DNA of 64,000 nt from Alphaproteobacteria bacterium. Lineage in GTDB: Bacteria; Pseudomonadota; Alphaproteobacteria; Micropepsales; Micropepsaceae. Both the position numbers and the translations under genes were made by a program. The notes beneath the pieces are model-generated. The model worked only from the letters and a program-made list of their open reading frames with translations. It was not told the DNA's origin and did no database searches. This document shows, piece after piece, positions 26,174 through 40,739 of this stretch. Location: positions 124,001 to 188,000 of the forward strand of contig JAGWMG010000005.1 of assembly GCA_028871795.1 (NCBI GenBank), read 5' to 3'. Each line of letters begins with the position of its first letter. The first letter of the stretch is position 1.

Positions 26174-27643
26174 ATGGCGATCAAGTTTAAGGCGCCCGAA
26201 ACGACCGAGTTGCGTCCGCGGATCACGGTGCTGGGCGTCGGAGGCGCGGGCGGAAACGCGGTCAACAACATGATCGCGGCCAAACTCGAGGGCGTGGATT
26301 TCGTGGTGGCGAATACGGACGCGCAGGCGCTGTCCCAGTCGAAGGCGGAACATCGCATCCAGCTCGGCGCCCACGTCACGGAAGGCCTGGGCGCGGGGGC
26401 GCAGCCCGACGTCGGCCGCGCCGGCGCCGAAGAGACGCTCGAAGAGATCCTGGAGCATATCGGCGGCTCGCATATGGTGTTCATCACCGCGGGCATGGGC
26501 GGGGGCACCGGAACCGGAGCGGCTCCCGTCATCGCGCGGGCCGTGCGCGAGCAGGGCATCCTCACCGTCGGCGTGGTGACCAAGCCGTTCGCCTTCGAGG
26601 GCGACAAGCGCATGCGCATCGCCGAGAAGGGCATCGCCGAACTTCAGCAATTCGTCCATACGCTGATCGTCATCCCCAACCAGAATCTGTTCCGCGTCGC
26701 CAACGACCGCACCACCTTCGCGCAGGCTTTCGCCATGGCGGACGACGTGCTGCATGCCGGCGTGCGCGGCGTCACCGACCTGATCGTCATGTCGGGCCTG
26801 ATCAATCTCGATTTCGCCGACATCAAGAGCGTGATCTCCGAGATGGGCAAGGCGATGATGGGCACCGGCGAGGCCGAAGGCGAAGAGCGCGCGGTCAAGG
26901 CCGCCGACATGGCGATCTCCAATCCCCTGCTCGACGACGTCTCGATGAAGGGCGCCCGTGGCGTGCTCATCAACATCACCGGCGGACCGGACCTGATGCT
27001 GTTCGAGGTCGAACAGGCGGCCAACCGCGTCCGCGCCGAGGTCGATCCCGACGCCAACATCATTTTCGGCAACACCATCCTCGACAACATGGAAGGGCGC
27101 ATCCGCGTTTCGGTGGTCGCCACCGGCATCGACGCGGGCGAGATGCGCATGCCCAAGAACGTCGAGCCCATCCGCGCGCACCTCAAGGCGCTGGCGCGCC
27201 TGCCCGAGCCCAAACCCGAACCGCGCCAAGCCATGCCCGCGGCGGCCAATCCCGTCCATCGCCAGGTCGAAGCGCTGGCCGACGAGCTGGGTGTTGCCCA
27301 GTCGCCTGCCGAAGCCATGATCCTGGGCGGTGAAGAGACGCCGCAGATACGGGTGGAAGACGACGTCCCCGCAATGCCCGCCATCCGGCCGATGCCGGCG
27401 CGCGAACCGGTGCGCCCTGCTCGCGAACCGGAGCGCCGGGGCTGGTTCTTGGGCCGCCGGAAACCGAAGGAAGAGCCGCGCATGGAACCTGCTGCGGCGC
27501 CGCGCGCGACATCTCAGCCCATGACGCGTGCGGCGGCACCGGCGGAGCAACCGCGTACGGCGAAGCCGGACGATCTGTTCCCCGATCACAAGCGCGACGA
27601 GCAGTTCGAAATTCCGGCATTCCTGCGCAGGCAGACGAATTAA
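26174..27643 (+). CDS. ftsZ: Cell division GTPase FtsZ
   Basis: FtsZ is the tubulin-like GTPase that forms the division ring. The 489-residue protein has the N-terminal [13 protein letters not shown], the tubulin signature GMGGGTGTG at residues 107-115, and the T7 loop [11 protein letters not shown] that completes the GTPase site. A Pro/Arg-rich linker of about 150 residues follows the folded core. The end carries the conserved peptide [12 protein letters not shown] that binds FtsA and other partners. The start is preceded by AAGGAGA. A terminator follows 17 bp after the stop, so ftsZ closes the cluster. Confidence 0.98.
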   Translation: MAIKFKAPETTELRPRITVLGVGGAGGNAVNNMIAAKLEGVDFVVANTDAQALSQSKAEHRIQLGAHVTEGLGAGAQPDVGRAGAEETLEEILEHIGGSHMVFITAGMGGGTGTGAAPVIARAVREQGILTVGVVTKPFAFEGDKRMRIAEKGIAELQQFVHTLIVIPNQNLFRVANDRTTFAQAFAMADDVLHAGVRGVTDLIVMSGLINLDFADIKSVISEMGKAMMGTGEAEGEERAVKAADMAISNPLLDDVSMKGARGVLINITGGPDLMLFEVEQAANRVRAEVDPDANIIFGNTILDNMEGRIRVSVVATGIDAGEMRMPKNVEPIRAHLKALARLPEPKPEPRQAMPAAANPVHRQVEALADELGVAQSPAEAMILGGEETPQIRVEDDVPAMPAIRPMPAREPVRPAREPERRGWFLGRRKPKEEPRMEPAAAPRATSQPMTRAAAPAEQPRTAKPDDLFPDHKRDEQFEIPAFLRRQTN

Positions 27644-27660
27644 TCTGGGTCAAATGCTGC

Positions 27661-27700
27661 AAAGGGCGGTGCGGATATTCTCCGTGCCGCCCTTTCGTTT
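27661..27700 (+). terminator. Rho-independent terminator after ftsZ
   Basis: AAAGGGCGG at 27661-27669 pairs with CCGCCCTTT at 27687-27695. The stem continues inward with CGGA/TCCG after a two-base mismatch and leaves a loop of TATTC. CGTTTTG follows. It marks the end of the dcw transcript. Confidence 0.85.
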
Positions 27701-27797
27701 TGGGAATTGCCACCGTGGCAATCCGGCGCCTTTTTTCCTGCGATCTTGCCAAAAAACGCACTTGCCGTAGGCGCTTAGGATGCATATGAAGACATTT

Positions 27798-27838
27798 ATA
27801 TATCAGGTGCTACACATTAACATGCATTGCTGATATAT
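27798..27838. promoter_or_regulatory. A/T-rich dyad upstream of the unknown gene at 27878
   Basis: ATATATCAG at 27798-27806 and CTGATATAT at 27830-27838 are perfect 9-bp inverted arms separated by 23 bases. The stretch is much richer in A/T than its surroundings and lies 39 bp before the start of the next gene. It could be an operator for a dimeric regulator or an mRNA leader hairpin. No regulator is encoded beside it. Confidence 0.45.
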
Positions 27839-27877
27839 GAGAGCGGTTGAACAGTTCCAGATTGGACGGCAACTGCG

Positions 27878-28321
27878 ATGCTGGAAGGCTCTTCGCTTGC
27901 GCTGAGCGGCACGGGGTTTGTGCTCGGGGTGGCGGCACTGGCGTTTGTCGAACGGCTCTACAGGGTCGGCTTCTCGCGCACGCCCAGGCTCGATTCGGAT
28001 CCCTCGCCGCTGCGCGCGGCCGCGGAGATCGCTTACGAGTACGCGCGCGACAACCGGCTGCCGTTGGCCGCGGTGGCGGAAAGACGCAGCGGCGATGCGG
28101 TGGGTTGGTTCGAAAAACACATGCTGAAGCACATGCCGGTCTCGGCGACATCGGTGAAATCCGGTTCGGTCGAAGTGCTGGGAGCACATAGGCGGGCGAG
28201 GATGTCCGCCGTCCCGGGCGGGATCGCAAAGGCGGCGGGCGGCGAACCGATTTATGCCGACCCGATGGTCACCGCCAGACATTTCAGGACGTATGTACGC
28301 TGGGTGCGGACGGTGTGGTGA
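27878..28321 (+). CDS. Hypothetical protein with N-terminal membrane anchor
   Basis: The 147-residue frame lies between ftsZ and lpxC. It has a hydrophobic segment at about residues 8-26 (LSGTGFVLGVAALAFVERL), followed by a soluble part with an AAAEIAYEYARDNRLPL helix. I recognise no family. Codon use and composition resemble the neighbours, and the frame is read in the same direction as the flanking genes, which supports it as a real gene. An antisense frame spans the same bases but is Arg/His-rich and looks spurious. No clear ribosome binding site is visible before the ATG, so the start is uncertain. Confidence 0.5.
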   Translation: MLEGSSLALSGTGFVLGVAALAFVERLYRVGFSRTPRLDSDPSPLRAAAEIAYEYARDNRLPLAAVAERRSGDAVGWFEKHMLKHMPVSATSVKSGSVEVLGAHRRARMSAVPGGIAKAAGGEPIYADPMVTARHFRTYVRWVRTVW

Positions 28322-28393
28322 ACGCCGCAGAAAGGCGTTTGCGGTCCGTCAGGGTATACCTCGACGCCTGAAAGCCATTATGCTCCGCCCGCC

Positions 28394-29248
28394 ATGCCGA
28401 TGCGCCATACCATCGCCCGCGAAGTCGCCGCCGAAGGCATCACGCTGCATTCCGGCACGCAGGTTCGCATGATGCTGGCGCCGGCGAATCCGGGCGCCGG
28501 GATCGTTTTCCGCCGGACCGATCTGGACAGCGCCGAAGTGCCGGCGCGGTATGATACGGTCTCGCAGACCAATCTCGGCACGATGATCGCGGCCGGGCGT
28601 GCCGATGTCGGCGTCGTCGAGCATCTGATGGCCGCCGTTGCGGGCGCTCAGATCGACGATCTTCTCGTCATCCTGGACGGGCCCGAGCCGCCGATCCTTG
28701 ACGGCGATGCCCTTTGTTACCTGGAACTGATCGACAAGGCGGGCGTCAGGAAGCAGGCCGCGCCGCGCCGCGCCATCAAGTTGCTGAAGCGCGTGGAAGT
28801 GGCCCACAAGGACGCCAGCGCCGCGCTCGCTCCGGCCGGCGCGCCCGCGTTCGATTTCGAGATTGCGTTCCCCTCCGCCGCCATCGGACGGCAGAGCTTC
28901 TCTTTTCCGTTCACGCCGGAAGCTTTCCGCCGCGAGATCGCGCCGGCGCGCACCTTCGGCTTCCTGCACGAGCTGGACAGGCTCAAGACCTTGGACCGCG
29001 GCCACGGCGCCTCGCTCGAAAACACCCTGGCGATCGACGGGGACAAGATCGTCAACGCCTCGCTGATGCGTTTTGCCGACGAATTCGTCCGCCACAAGAT
29101 CCTCGACGCGATCGGCGACATGGCTCTGGCGGGGGCGCCCTTGATCGCCCGCTTCGAAGGCGTGCGCTCCGGGCACGCCCTGAACAACGCCTTGTTGCGG
29201 GCCTTGTTCGCCGACCCGGCCAATTACCGGTTGATTTTCCTTTCGTAA
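28394..29248 (+). CDS. lpxC: UDP-3-O-acyl-N-acetylglucosamine deacetylase
   Basis: LpxC is the zinc deacetylase that commits the cell to lipid A synthesis. The 284 residues keep the zinc ligands His77 (in VEHLMAA), His234 and Asp238 (in FVRHKILDAIGD), and the catalytic His261 in SGHALNNALL. These align with His79, His238, Asp242 and His265 of the E. coli enzyme. ARTFGFLHELDRL is also conserved. It is about 20 residues shorter than E. coli LpxC at the C-terminus. Its position after ftsZ is the common gram-negative arrangement. Confidence 0.95.
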   Translation: MPMRHTIAREVAAEGITLHSGTQVRMMLAPANPGAGIVFRRTDLDSAEVPARYDTVSQTNLGTMIAAGRADVGVVEHLMAAVAGAQIDDLLVILDGPEPPILDGDALCYLELIDKAGVRKQAAPRRAIKLLKRVEVAHKDASAALAPAGAPAFDFEIAFPSAAIGRQSFSFPFTPEAFRREIAPARTFGFLHELDRLKTLDRGHGASLENTLAIDGDKIVNASLMRFADEFVRHKILDAIGDMALAGAPLIARFEGVRSGHALNNALLRALFADPANYRLIFLS

Positions 29249-29379
29249 CAATATGTTGGCGGTATGGCGAGAGCGTTAGCGATGGCCTCGCACGCCTCTG
29301 GACCTGGCTTTGGCCAAGGTGGCATAAGAGATTGGGCTGTCTCAAAAAAGGCGGCCGACCCTCAGGACGGAAGTATTCG

Positions 29380-30231
29380 ATGATGCTCTCGAAGAGCTTT
29401 GGGCGCGGACTTGTGCCCTTGTTCGCGGTTCTCAGCATGATGACGCTGTCGGGCTGCAGCTGGCTGACGGGGTCGAAATCGGATGACACGAAGGACGCCC
29501 AGTACCAGGAACGCCCCATCGACCAGATCTATGACGATGCCTGGAAGAAAGTCCGGGGTGGGGACTGGGAAGCCGCGGCCAAGCAATTCGCCGAGGTCGA
29601 GCGTCAGCACCCCTATTCGATCTGGGCGCGCCGCGCCAGCCTGATGAGCGCCTTCTGCTACTACCAGGCCAACAAATACACCGACGCGATTTCGGCCGCT
29701 GACAGCTACATCTCGCTGCATCCCGGCAGCAAAGAGGTCGCCTACGCCTTCTATCTCAAGGCGGTTTCGCTGTACGAGCAGATTGTCGATGTCGGCCGCG
29801 ACCAGAGCGACACCCAAGCCGCCCTGGTGGCCTTGCAGGACGTCGTCCAGCGCTTTCCCGATACCGAATATGCCCGCGACGCGACGCTGAAGATCGACCT
29901 GACGATGGACCACCTGGCCGGCAAGGAGATGGCGGTCGGCCGCTACTATCTGTTCCAGGGCGATTATATCGGCGCCATCAACCGCTTCCGCACGGTGGTC
30001 GAGCAGTACCAGCGCACCACCCAGATCACCGAGGCCCTGGAGCGCCTGACCGAGGCCTATTACGCCATCGGCATCACCAAGGAGGCGCAGACCGCCGCAG
30101 CCGTGCTGGGCGCGAATTATCCTGGCAGTCCGTGGTATCAAGATGCCTATAATCTTCTGAAAGGTCACGATTTGAAGCCTGAGGAAGACAAGGGCTCATG
30201 GATCAGCAAGGCGTTCCACAAGATCCTCTGA
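29380..30231 (+). CDS. bamD: Outer membrane assembly lipoprotein BamD
   Basis: BamD is the essential lipoprotein partner of BamA in the outer-membrane protein insertion machine. The 283-residue precursor has a signal peptide with the lipobox LSGC, so Cys26 would be lipidated. TPR-like helices follow, starting with IDQIYDDAWKKVRGGDWEAAAKQFAEVE and the conserved HPYSIWARRASLMSAFCYY. The start follows GGAAG with six-base spacing. An open frame upstream of the ATG is not protein-like. The gene lies between lpxC and recN, as in many alphaproteobacteria. Confidence 0.93.
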   Translation: MMLSKSFGRGLVPLFAVLSMMTLSGCSWLTGSKSDDTKDAQYQERPIDQIYDDAWKKVRGGDWEAAAKQFAEVERQHPYSIWARRASLMSAFCYYQANKYTDAISAADSYISLHPGSKEVAYAFYLKAVSLYEQIVDVGRDQSDTQAALVALQDVVQRFPDTEYARDATLKIDLTMDHLAGKEMAVGRYYLFQGDYIGAINRFRTVVEQYQRTTQITEALERLTEAYYAIGITKEAQTAAAVLGANYPGSPWYQDAYNLLKGHDLKPEEDKGSWISKAFHKIL

Positions 30232-30241
30232 GGGTGCGGCG

Positions 30242-35825
<5,584 letters not shown>

Positions 35826-35833
35826 GAGGGAAC

Positions 35834-36700
35834 CTACCGTCCCGCACGCGGCCGCTCAAGCACCAGCGCCGACCAGGGTCCGTCGCGCTGCGTTCGGCGC
35901 AAGATCAGGCCGCCCGCGCGGTAGTACCCGACAACAAGATTCTCCTGCCAGCGCAGCAGCCCCGACAGCACCACAACGCCGCCGGGCGCGAGCGCGCGGG
36001 CGATGGCGGGCGCCAGCAGCGTCAGCGGCCCCGCCAGGATGTTCGCCACGATCAGATCGAACGGCGCGGCCTCGGCGATCGCCGGGTTGGCCAGCCCGTC
36101 GGCCACGACGGCGGCCACGCGCGGCCCTTCGCCATTGGCCGCCGCGTTCTGGCGCGTGATCGCCACCGCCACCGGATCGATGTCGGACGCCAGCACGCGC
36201 CGCCGCCACAGCTTCGCGGAGCCGATGGCCAGCAGCCCCGTGCCGCAGCCCAGATCGAGCACGTTGGCGAACCGCCGCCGCTTCGCCAGATCGCTCAACG
36301 CGCCAAGACACAGCGCCGTGGTCTCGTGATGGCCGGTGCCGAACGCCATGCCGGCCTCGATGCGCATCGGAATGACGCCGTGCGGCACCTGCCCCGCATC
36401 GTGCGCGCCGTAGACGAAGAAGCGCCCCGCACGCACCGGCGGCAGGCCCTCCTGCGAAAGCTTGATCCAGTCCTGATCGGGCAGCAGCGCGACGTGCACC
36501 GCGCGTCCCGCCAGCTTCGACAGCAGTTCGCCGTCCGGCATCGCGCCGTACAGCGCCTCCACCGTGGTTTCGTCCTCGAACGGCTCCTCGGCGGTGAGCA
36601 CCGCCTGCGGCCCCGTCAACGCGAACGCCGCAACGACGTCGTGCGCCTCCGCCTTCGTCAGCGTGACGGAGGCCTTCCAGAGGGGAGGGTTAATGGTCAT
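35834..36700 (-). CDS. prmA: Ribosomal protein L11 methyltransferase
   Basis: PrmA trimethylates several amino groups of ribosomal protein L11. The 288 residues include an N-terminal substrate-recognition domain, then FGTGHHETTALCL, the SAM-binding motif VLDLGCGTGLLAIG (about residues 148-161), ASDIDPVAVAITRQNAAANG, FDLIVANILAGPL and a C-terminal GGVVVLSGLL. The arrangement and length are those of the family. It is the first gene of a leftward pair with the aminopeptidase P gene. An A/T-rich islet begins just upstream of its start. Confidence 0.93.
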   Translation of the reverse strand: MTINPPLWKASVTLTKAEAHDVVAAFALTGPQAVLTAEEPFEDETTVEALYGAMPDGELLSKLAGRAVHVALLPDQDWIKLSQEGLPPVRAGRFFVYGAHDAGQVPHGVIPMRIEAGMAFGTGHHETTALCLGALSDLAKRRRFANVLDLGCGTGLLAIGSAKLWRRRVLASDIDPVAVAITRQNAAANGEGPRVAAVVADGLANPAIAEAAPFDLIVANILAGPLTLLAPAIARALAPGGVVVLSGLLRWQENLVVGYYRAGGLILRRTQRDGPWSALVLERPRAGR

Positions 36701-36854
36701 GGTAGAAATTGCTCATCAAGCTCAATCGTTACGGTTTACAAACTTTTGGCGACGGTACACGAACGGCTTAGCTGGACGGAAGATCAATGTGTTTACATTC
36801 AATTAAGCACGGAAAGCTAGAATTCAGAAGTTAATCAGCGCAGTGGGCTGATCG

Positions 36855-37259
36855 ATGAATCTAATGACCAAGATTTGGCTGGTTACACGATTTATATTGT
36901 TCGCAATCGTTGGGTGCTTTGTGCCTTTACGGGTAGCGAGCGTTACCCTTTTAATGCAAGAACTCAAAAACAATGGGATATTGCCGTCGTTGTTACCGCC
37001 GTCTTGCATCGATGAAATTGCGCATGAAACTTTGCACACTGCGCAGTTGGTCGCGAAGTACGGGCCGAAAAGGCAATACTCGGCATATACAGGTGCCAAT
37101 AATGTGCGAAACAATTTGGTCCTTGGGACAGAGTTCACAGCTGAAAGGATCGCAGAATTGTTAAGTGGGGGCGTGGACCGTTGGGATGATCAACTGCGCC
37201 ATGATGCACGAGTTCGTTTGAAGAGTATTCTGATCAGGTACGGAGTGAGTGTGCCATGA
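36855..37259 (+). CDS. Unknown protein with N-terminal membrane segment (A/T-rich islet)
   Basis: The 134-residue frame starts MNLMTKIWLVTRFILFAIVG, so residues about 7-24 form a likely membrane span or uncleaved signal. The soluble remainder is mixed helical, with HETLHTAQLVAKYG and a conserved-looking TGANNVRNNLVLGTEF. I recognise no family. Codons such as TTA, AAT and ATA are frequent here and rare in the neighbours, which suggests recent acquisition. Its stop overlaps the start of the next gene (ATGA), so the pair is coupled. An ATG three codons in is an alternative start. Confidence 0.6.
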   Translation: MNLMTKIWLVTRFILFAIVGCFVPLRVASVTLLMQELKNNGILPSLLPPSCIDEIAHETLHTAQLVAKYGPKRQYSAYTGANNVRNNLVLGTEFTAERIAELLSGGVDRWDDQLRHDARVRLKSILIRYGVSVP

Positions 37260-37546
37260 CAGTATTCCGTCTGGAGCCAAACCGGACGAAGCTGGACGAT
37301 CCCCGTTGGGGAGTGAGTGTAATTCGCGAAACAATCTGGGTTGACGCTGGAAGCGAAAATGAAGCCAGAGATATGGCTGCACAGCAATCGGTGTTGATGT
37401 CGCCGACCCGGCGTTACGAAAAAAAGGAAATGTCGCCGTGGTATGATTTTTCACTCACCTCTTGTTGTCCTGATAAAGCTAACAACAACATTCTGGAGCA
37501 TGGTGTCGTAGTAAGAGCCGACGGCGATCCAATTAATAAGCTTTAA
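37256..37546 (+). CDS. Unknown small soluble protein, coupled to the preceding gene
   Basis: The 96-residue product starts MTVFRLEPNRTKLDDPRWGVS and has IRETIWVDAGSENEARDMAAQQSVL, then SCCPDKANNNIL. It has no signal peptide or membrane segment and two adjacent Cys residues. I recognise no family. The four-base overlap with the preceding frame and the shared A/T-rich composition indicate a two-gene operon. It lies against the run of leftward genes from prmA to sspB and reads the other way, which fits an inserted islet. Confidence 0.6.
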   Translation: MTVFRLEPNRTKLDDPRWGVSVIRETIWVDAGSENEARDMAAQQSVLMSPTRRYEKKEMSPWYDFSLTSCCPDKANNNILEHGVVVRADGDPINKL

Positions 37547-37563
37547 CATCGCGTGATTTGGGT

Positions 37564-37582
37564 GGCCCGCACTAGGCGGGCC
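37564..37582. terminator. Hairpin between the islet genes and uvrD
   Basis: GGCCCGC at 37564-37570 pairs with GCGGGCC at 37576-37582 around ACTAG. It lies 18 bp past the stop of the rightward islet gene and 14 bp past the stop of leftward uvrD, so it could end both transcripts. Neither strand has a T-run after it. Confidence 0.5.
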
Positions 37583-37595
37583 ATGACAGCGAGGA

Positions 37596-39899
37596 TTAAG
37601 CGCGGGCCACAAACTGGTCGATCACCTTCTTCTCTCCCGCTTTGTCGAAGTCGACCGTCAGCTTGTTGCCTTCCACCGCCTTGATCCGCCCGTAACCGAA
37701 TTTCTGATGGAACACGCGCTCGCCCTTCGCGTAATGCGTCGCCTGCGGATCGGACGTCTGCACCGTGAACGCCTGCGCCTCGATCAGCGGCGGGCGCGCG
37801 CGGCCGCGTTCCTTGTTCGCCTGGGCGCGCTTCCAGCCCGGGCTTTCGTAGGTCGAGGCGAAGCCGCTCATGTTGTCGCGGAACCCGGCATTGCCGCCGT
37901 AGAAGCCTTCGTCCACCGTGGTCTCGACATGCGCCTCGGGCAGTTCCGACACGAAGCGCGACGGCAGCGCGCTTTGCCAGCTTCCGTGCACCCGCCGGTT
38001 GGCGGCGAACGACACGAAAATCCGCTGCTTGGCGCGCGTCAGCCCGACGTAAGCCAGCCGGCGCTCCTCTTCCAATCCCGCCAGCCCGTTCTCGTCCATC
38101 GTGCGCTGCGAGGGGAACAGCCCTTCCTCCCAGCCGGGCAGGAACACGGTGTCGAACTCCAGCCCCTTGGCCGCGTGCAGCGTCATCAGGTTCAACCGGT
38201 CGCCGGTTTCGTTCTGCTCGATCTCCATCACCAGCGAGACATGCTCCAGGAACGCCGCAAGGGATTCAAATTGTTCCATCGAGCGCACCAGTTCCTTGAG
38301 GTTGTCGAGGCGTCCCGGCGCATCCGCCGATTTGTCGGCCTTCAGCATGTCGGTATAGCCCGACTCGTCGAGGATCATTTCCGCCAGTTCGGTATGCGGC
38401 AGATGCTGCGCCGTGCCGCTCCAGCGCGCGAAGTTCATCGCCAATTCCGACAGCGCCTTTTTCGCCTTGGGCGGCAGCTCGTCGGTCTCCACGATCTCGC
38501 GCGCCGCCGCCAGCAGCGGAACCTGCCGGGCGCGCGCGAACCGGTGCAATGATTGCACGCTGGCGTCGCCGATACCGCGCTTGGGCTTGTTGACGATGCG
38601 CTCGAAGGCGAGATCGTCGTCGCCTTGCGCCACCAGCCTGAGATACGCCATGGCGTCGCGGATTTCGGCACGCTCGTAGAAGCGCGGGCCGCCGATCACC
38701 CGGTAAGGCAGGCCGAGCGCGATGAAGCGGTCCTCGAACTCGCGCATCTGGAACGAGGCGCGCACCAAGATCGCCATTTGCGCGAACAGATGCCCTTCGC
38801 GGTGCAGCGCTTCGGCGTCGCCGGCGACATGGCGGGCTTCCTCCTCGGCATCCCACACGCCTTGCACCTTGATCTTTTCGCCGTGCTCGCCCTCGGTCCA
38901 CAGCGTCTTGCCCAGCCGGCCCTTGTTGGCGGCGATCAGCCCGGACGCCGCGCCCAGGATCGCGGGGGTGGAGCGGTAATTGCGCTCCAGGCGGATCACC
39001 TTGGCGCCGGGAAAATCGCGCTCGAAGCGCAGGATGTTCTCGATCTCCGCGCCGCGCCAGCCGTAGATCGACTGGTCGTCGTCGCCCACCACGCAGACAT
39101 TGCCGCCGCTGCCCGCCAGCAGCTTCAGCCAGAGATACTGCACGACGTTGGTGTCCTGGTATTCGTCCACCAGGATGTAGCGGAAGCGGTCGCGGTAATC
39201 GGCGAGGATGTCGGGATGCCCGCGCAGGATCGACAGCGTGTCGAGCAGCAGATCGCCGAAATCCGCCGCGTTCAGCGCCTTCAGCCTCCCCTGATAATCG
39301 GCGTAGAGCTTGCGCCCCTTGCCGAAGGCGTAGCCGTGCGCGTCGCCTTCCGGCACGTCCTCGGGCCGCTGCCCGCGGTTCTTCCAGCCGTCGATCATCG
39401 CCGCCAGGGTGCGCGCCGGCCAGCGCTTCTCGTCGATGTTTTCCGCTTCCACCAACTGTTTCATCAGGCGGAGCTGGTCGTCGGCGTCGAGGATGGTGAA
39501 ATTGGACTTCAGCCCCGCCAATTCCGCGTGCCGGCGCAGCATCCGCGCGCCGATGGAATGGAAGGTGCCCAGCCATTGCATCCCTTCCACCACGCCGCCG
39601 ATCAGCGCGCCGATGCGCTCCTTCATCTCGCGCGCCGCCTTGTTGGTGAAGGTGACGGCGAGGATATGCCCCGGCCAGGCGCGCCGCGTCGCCAGGATGT
39701 GCGCCAGCCGCGTGGTCAGCACGCGTGTCTTGCCGGTGCCCGCGCCCGCCAGCACCAGCACGGCGCCTTCGGTCGCCTCCACCGCTTCGCGCTGTTCCTT
39801 GTTGAGGGCGGATAGATAGGCCGGCTCGCGTGCCGGCGCGGGCGGATTCGGCTCATTGCCGAACGCCTCATCCAGCGGATCGTGATAACGCCCGCTCAT
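37596..39899 (-). CDS. uvrD: ATP-dependent DNA helicase UvrD/PcrA type
   Basis: This superfamily 1 helicase unwinds DNA 3' to 5' in nucleotide excision and mismatch repair. The 767-residue protein contains the Q-motif region SALNKEQREAVEATEGAVLVLAG partly, the Walker A loop AGAGTGKTRVLTTRLA, motif II DEYQDTN, motif III GDDDQSIYGWRGA, and motifs IV to VI including LMTLHAAKGLEFDTVFLPGWEEGLFP and RRLAYVGLTRAK. The C-terminal tudor-like tail (GERVFHQKFGYGRIKAVEGNKLTVDF) is also typical of UvrD/PcrA. It is last in the leftward run from sspB. Confidence 0.95.
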   Translation of the reverse strand: MSGRYHDPLDEAFGNEPNPPAPAREPAYLSALNKEQREAVEATEGAVLVLAGAGTGKTRVLTTRLAHILATRRAWPGHILAVTFTNKAAREMKERIGALIGGVVEGMQWLGTFHSIGARMLRRHAELAGLKSNFTILDADDQLRLMKQLVEAENIDEKRWPARTLAAMIDGWKNRGQRPEDVPEGDAHGYAFGKGRKLYADYQGRLKALNAADFGDLLLDTLSILRGHPDILADYRDRFRYILVDEYQDTNVVQYLWLKLLAGSGGNVCVVGDDDQSIYGWRGAEIENILRFERDFPGAKVIRLERNYRSTPAILGAASGLIAANKGRLGKTLWTEGEHGEKIKVQGVWDAEEEARHVAGDAEALHREGHLFAQMAILVRASFQMREFEDRFIALGLPYRVIGGPRFYERAEIRDAMAYLRLVAQGDDDLAFERIVNKPKRGIGDASVQSLHRFARARQVPLLAAAREIVETDELPPKAKKALSELAMNFARWSGTAQHLPHTELAEMILDESGYTDMLKADKSADAPGRLDNLKELVRSMEQFESLAAFLEHVSLVMEIEQNETGDRLNLMTLHAAKGLEFDTVFLPGWEEGLFPSQRTMDENGLAGLEEERRLAYVGLTRAKQRIFVSFAANRRVHGSWQSALPSRFVSELPEAHVETTVDEGFYGGNAGFRDNMSGFASTYESPGWKRAQANKERGRARPPLIEAQAFTVQTSDPQATHYAKGERVFHQKFGYGRIKAVEGNKLTVDFDKAGEKKVIDQFVARA

Positions 39900-39943
39900 G
39901 GGGAAAAACGCGAGTCGTGGGACATCGCGTTATTGTACGGACC

Positions 39944-40126
39944 TCAGCGATCCTTATCCAGCTTGCGCCCTTCGACATCGCGGGCTTCGATTTCCGCCCG
40001 CTTTTTCGCCAGTTCGTGCGCGCTTTTCGACACGCCGTGCTCGGCGCGGTTGGCCTGGGCGACGACCGCTTTCGCATGGCGCGCCTTGGCCTTGCGGACG
40101 CGGCGCAGGTTTACGATCTCAGCCAT
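39944..40126 (-). CDS. DUF4169 family protein
   Basis: The 60-residue, highly charged protein starts MAEIVNLRRVRKAKARHAKA and continues with ANRAEHGVSKSAHELAKKRAE, the pattern of the DUF4169 family found in alphaproteobacteria. It is predicted to be one long basic helix. Its function is unknown. It overlaps the GST gene by eight bases and lies 44 bp before uvrD. In related genomes it is often found near fumC and sspB, as here. Confidence 0.85.
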   Translation of the reverse strand: MAEIVNLRRVRKAKARHAKAVVAQANRAEHGVSKSAHELAKKRAEIEARDVEGRKLDKDR

Positions 40127-40715
40127 TTTCCTTTCCCTGGGCGCGAACGTAAGCGGGTCTCGCGGTCACGCGCTCGACATAGGGCTTGAAACGCTCGGGA
40201 CCGGGTAACAGCGGGCTATTCAGAAACAGCGCAAAGGTGCTGCCGAAGAGAACGTCCGCCGCGGAGAATTTGCCGCCCAGCAGATACGGCTCCTTGGACA
40301 GCGCCTTGGCGACGTAATCGGCCGCTTCCTCCGCCTTGACCCATCCCGCGCTTCCGCGCGGCACCTCCGCGTTCATGGCTTTCGACACGAACGCCGGCTC
40401 CATCACGCCCGCGTAATAGGCGAGCCACGTCAGATAGGGCCCGCGCTTGGCGTCGCCGACCGCGGGTCCGATGCCGTTCTTCGGAAAGGCGTCGGTCAGA
40501 TAGGCGCAGATCGCCGCGGATTCGAACACCAGCGCACCGTCGTGCACCAGCGCCGGCACTTTGCCGTGCGGATGGGGATTGGCCGGATCGAGCGCCCCGC
40601 TTCCGTCCCGCCGGCGGATATTCACGATTTTGATCTCGTAGGGCGCGCCCAGTTCTTCCAGCAGCCAGATGAAGCGCGAGGAGCGCGTGCGCGGACAATG
40701 ATACAGCGTGAGCAT
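40119..40715 (-). CDS. Glutathione S-transferase family protein
   Basis: The 198-residue protein starts MLTLYHCPRTRSSRFIWLLEELGAPYEI, the N-terminal thioredoxin-like glutathione site, and shows the FESAAICAYLTDAF motif at about residues 65-78. An all-helical C-terminal domain with AADVLFGSTFALFL follows. GSTs conjugate or otherwise use glutathione in detoxification. The precise substrate cannot be predicted. It lies in the leftward run between the RHH protein and DUF4169. Confidence 0.88.
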   Translation of the reverse strand: MLTLYHCPRTRSSRFIWLLEELGAPYEIKIVNIRRRDGSGALDPANPHPHGKVPALVHDGALVFESAAICAYLTDAFPKNGIGPAVGDAKRGPYLTWLAYYAGVMEPAFVSKAMNAEVPRGSAGWVKAEEAADYVAKALSKEPYLLGGKFSAADVLFGSTFALFLNSPLLPGPERFKPYVERVTARPAYVRAQGKENG

Positions 40716-40739
40716 GGAACCTCCCGATTCTGGGACAGG

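Noticed and set aside
26125..26190. 21-codon frame overlapping the ftsZ start ([11 protein letters not shown]...)
   Set aside because: It has no ribosome binding site and its end overlaps ftsZ in another frame. The strong AAGGAGA site clearly serves ftsZ.
36855..37546. Calling the islet a toxin-antitoxin or defence system
   Set aside because: The gene layout is suggestive, but neither protein shows a recognised toxin, nuclease or immunity motif, so only an unknown pair is annotated.
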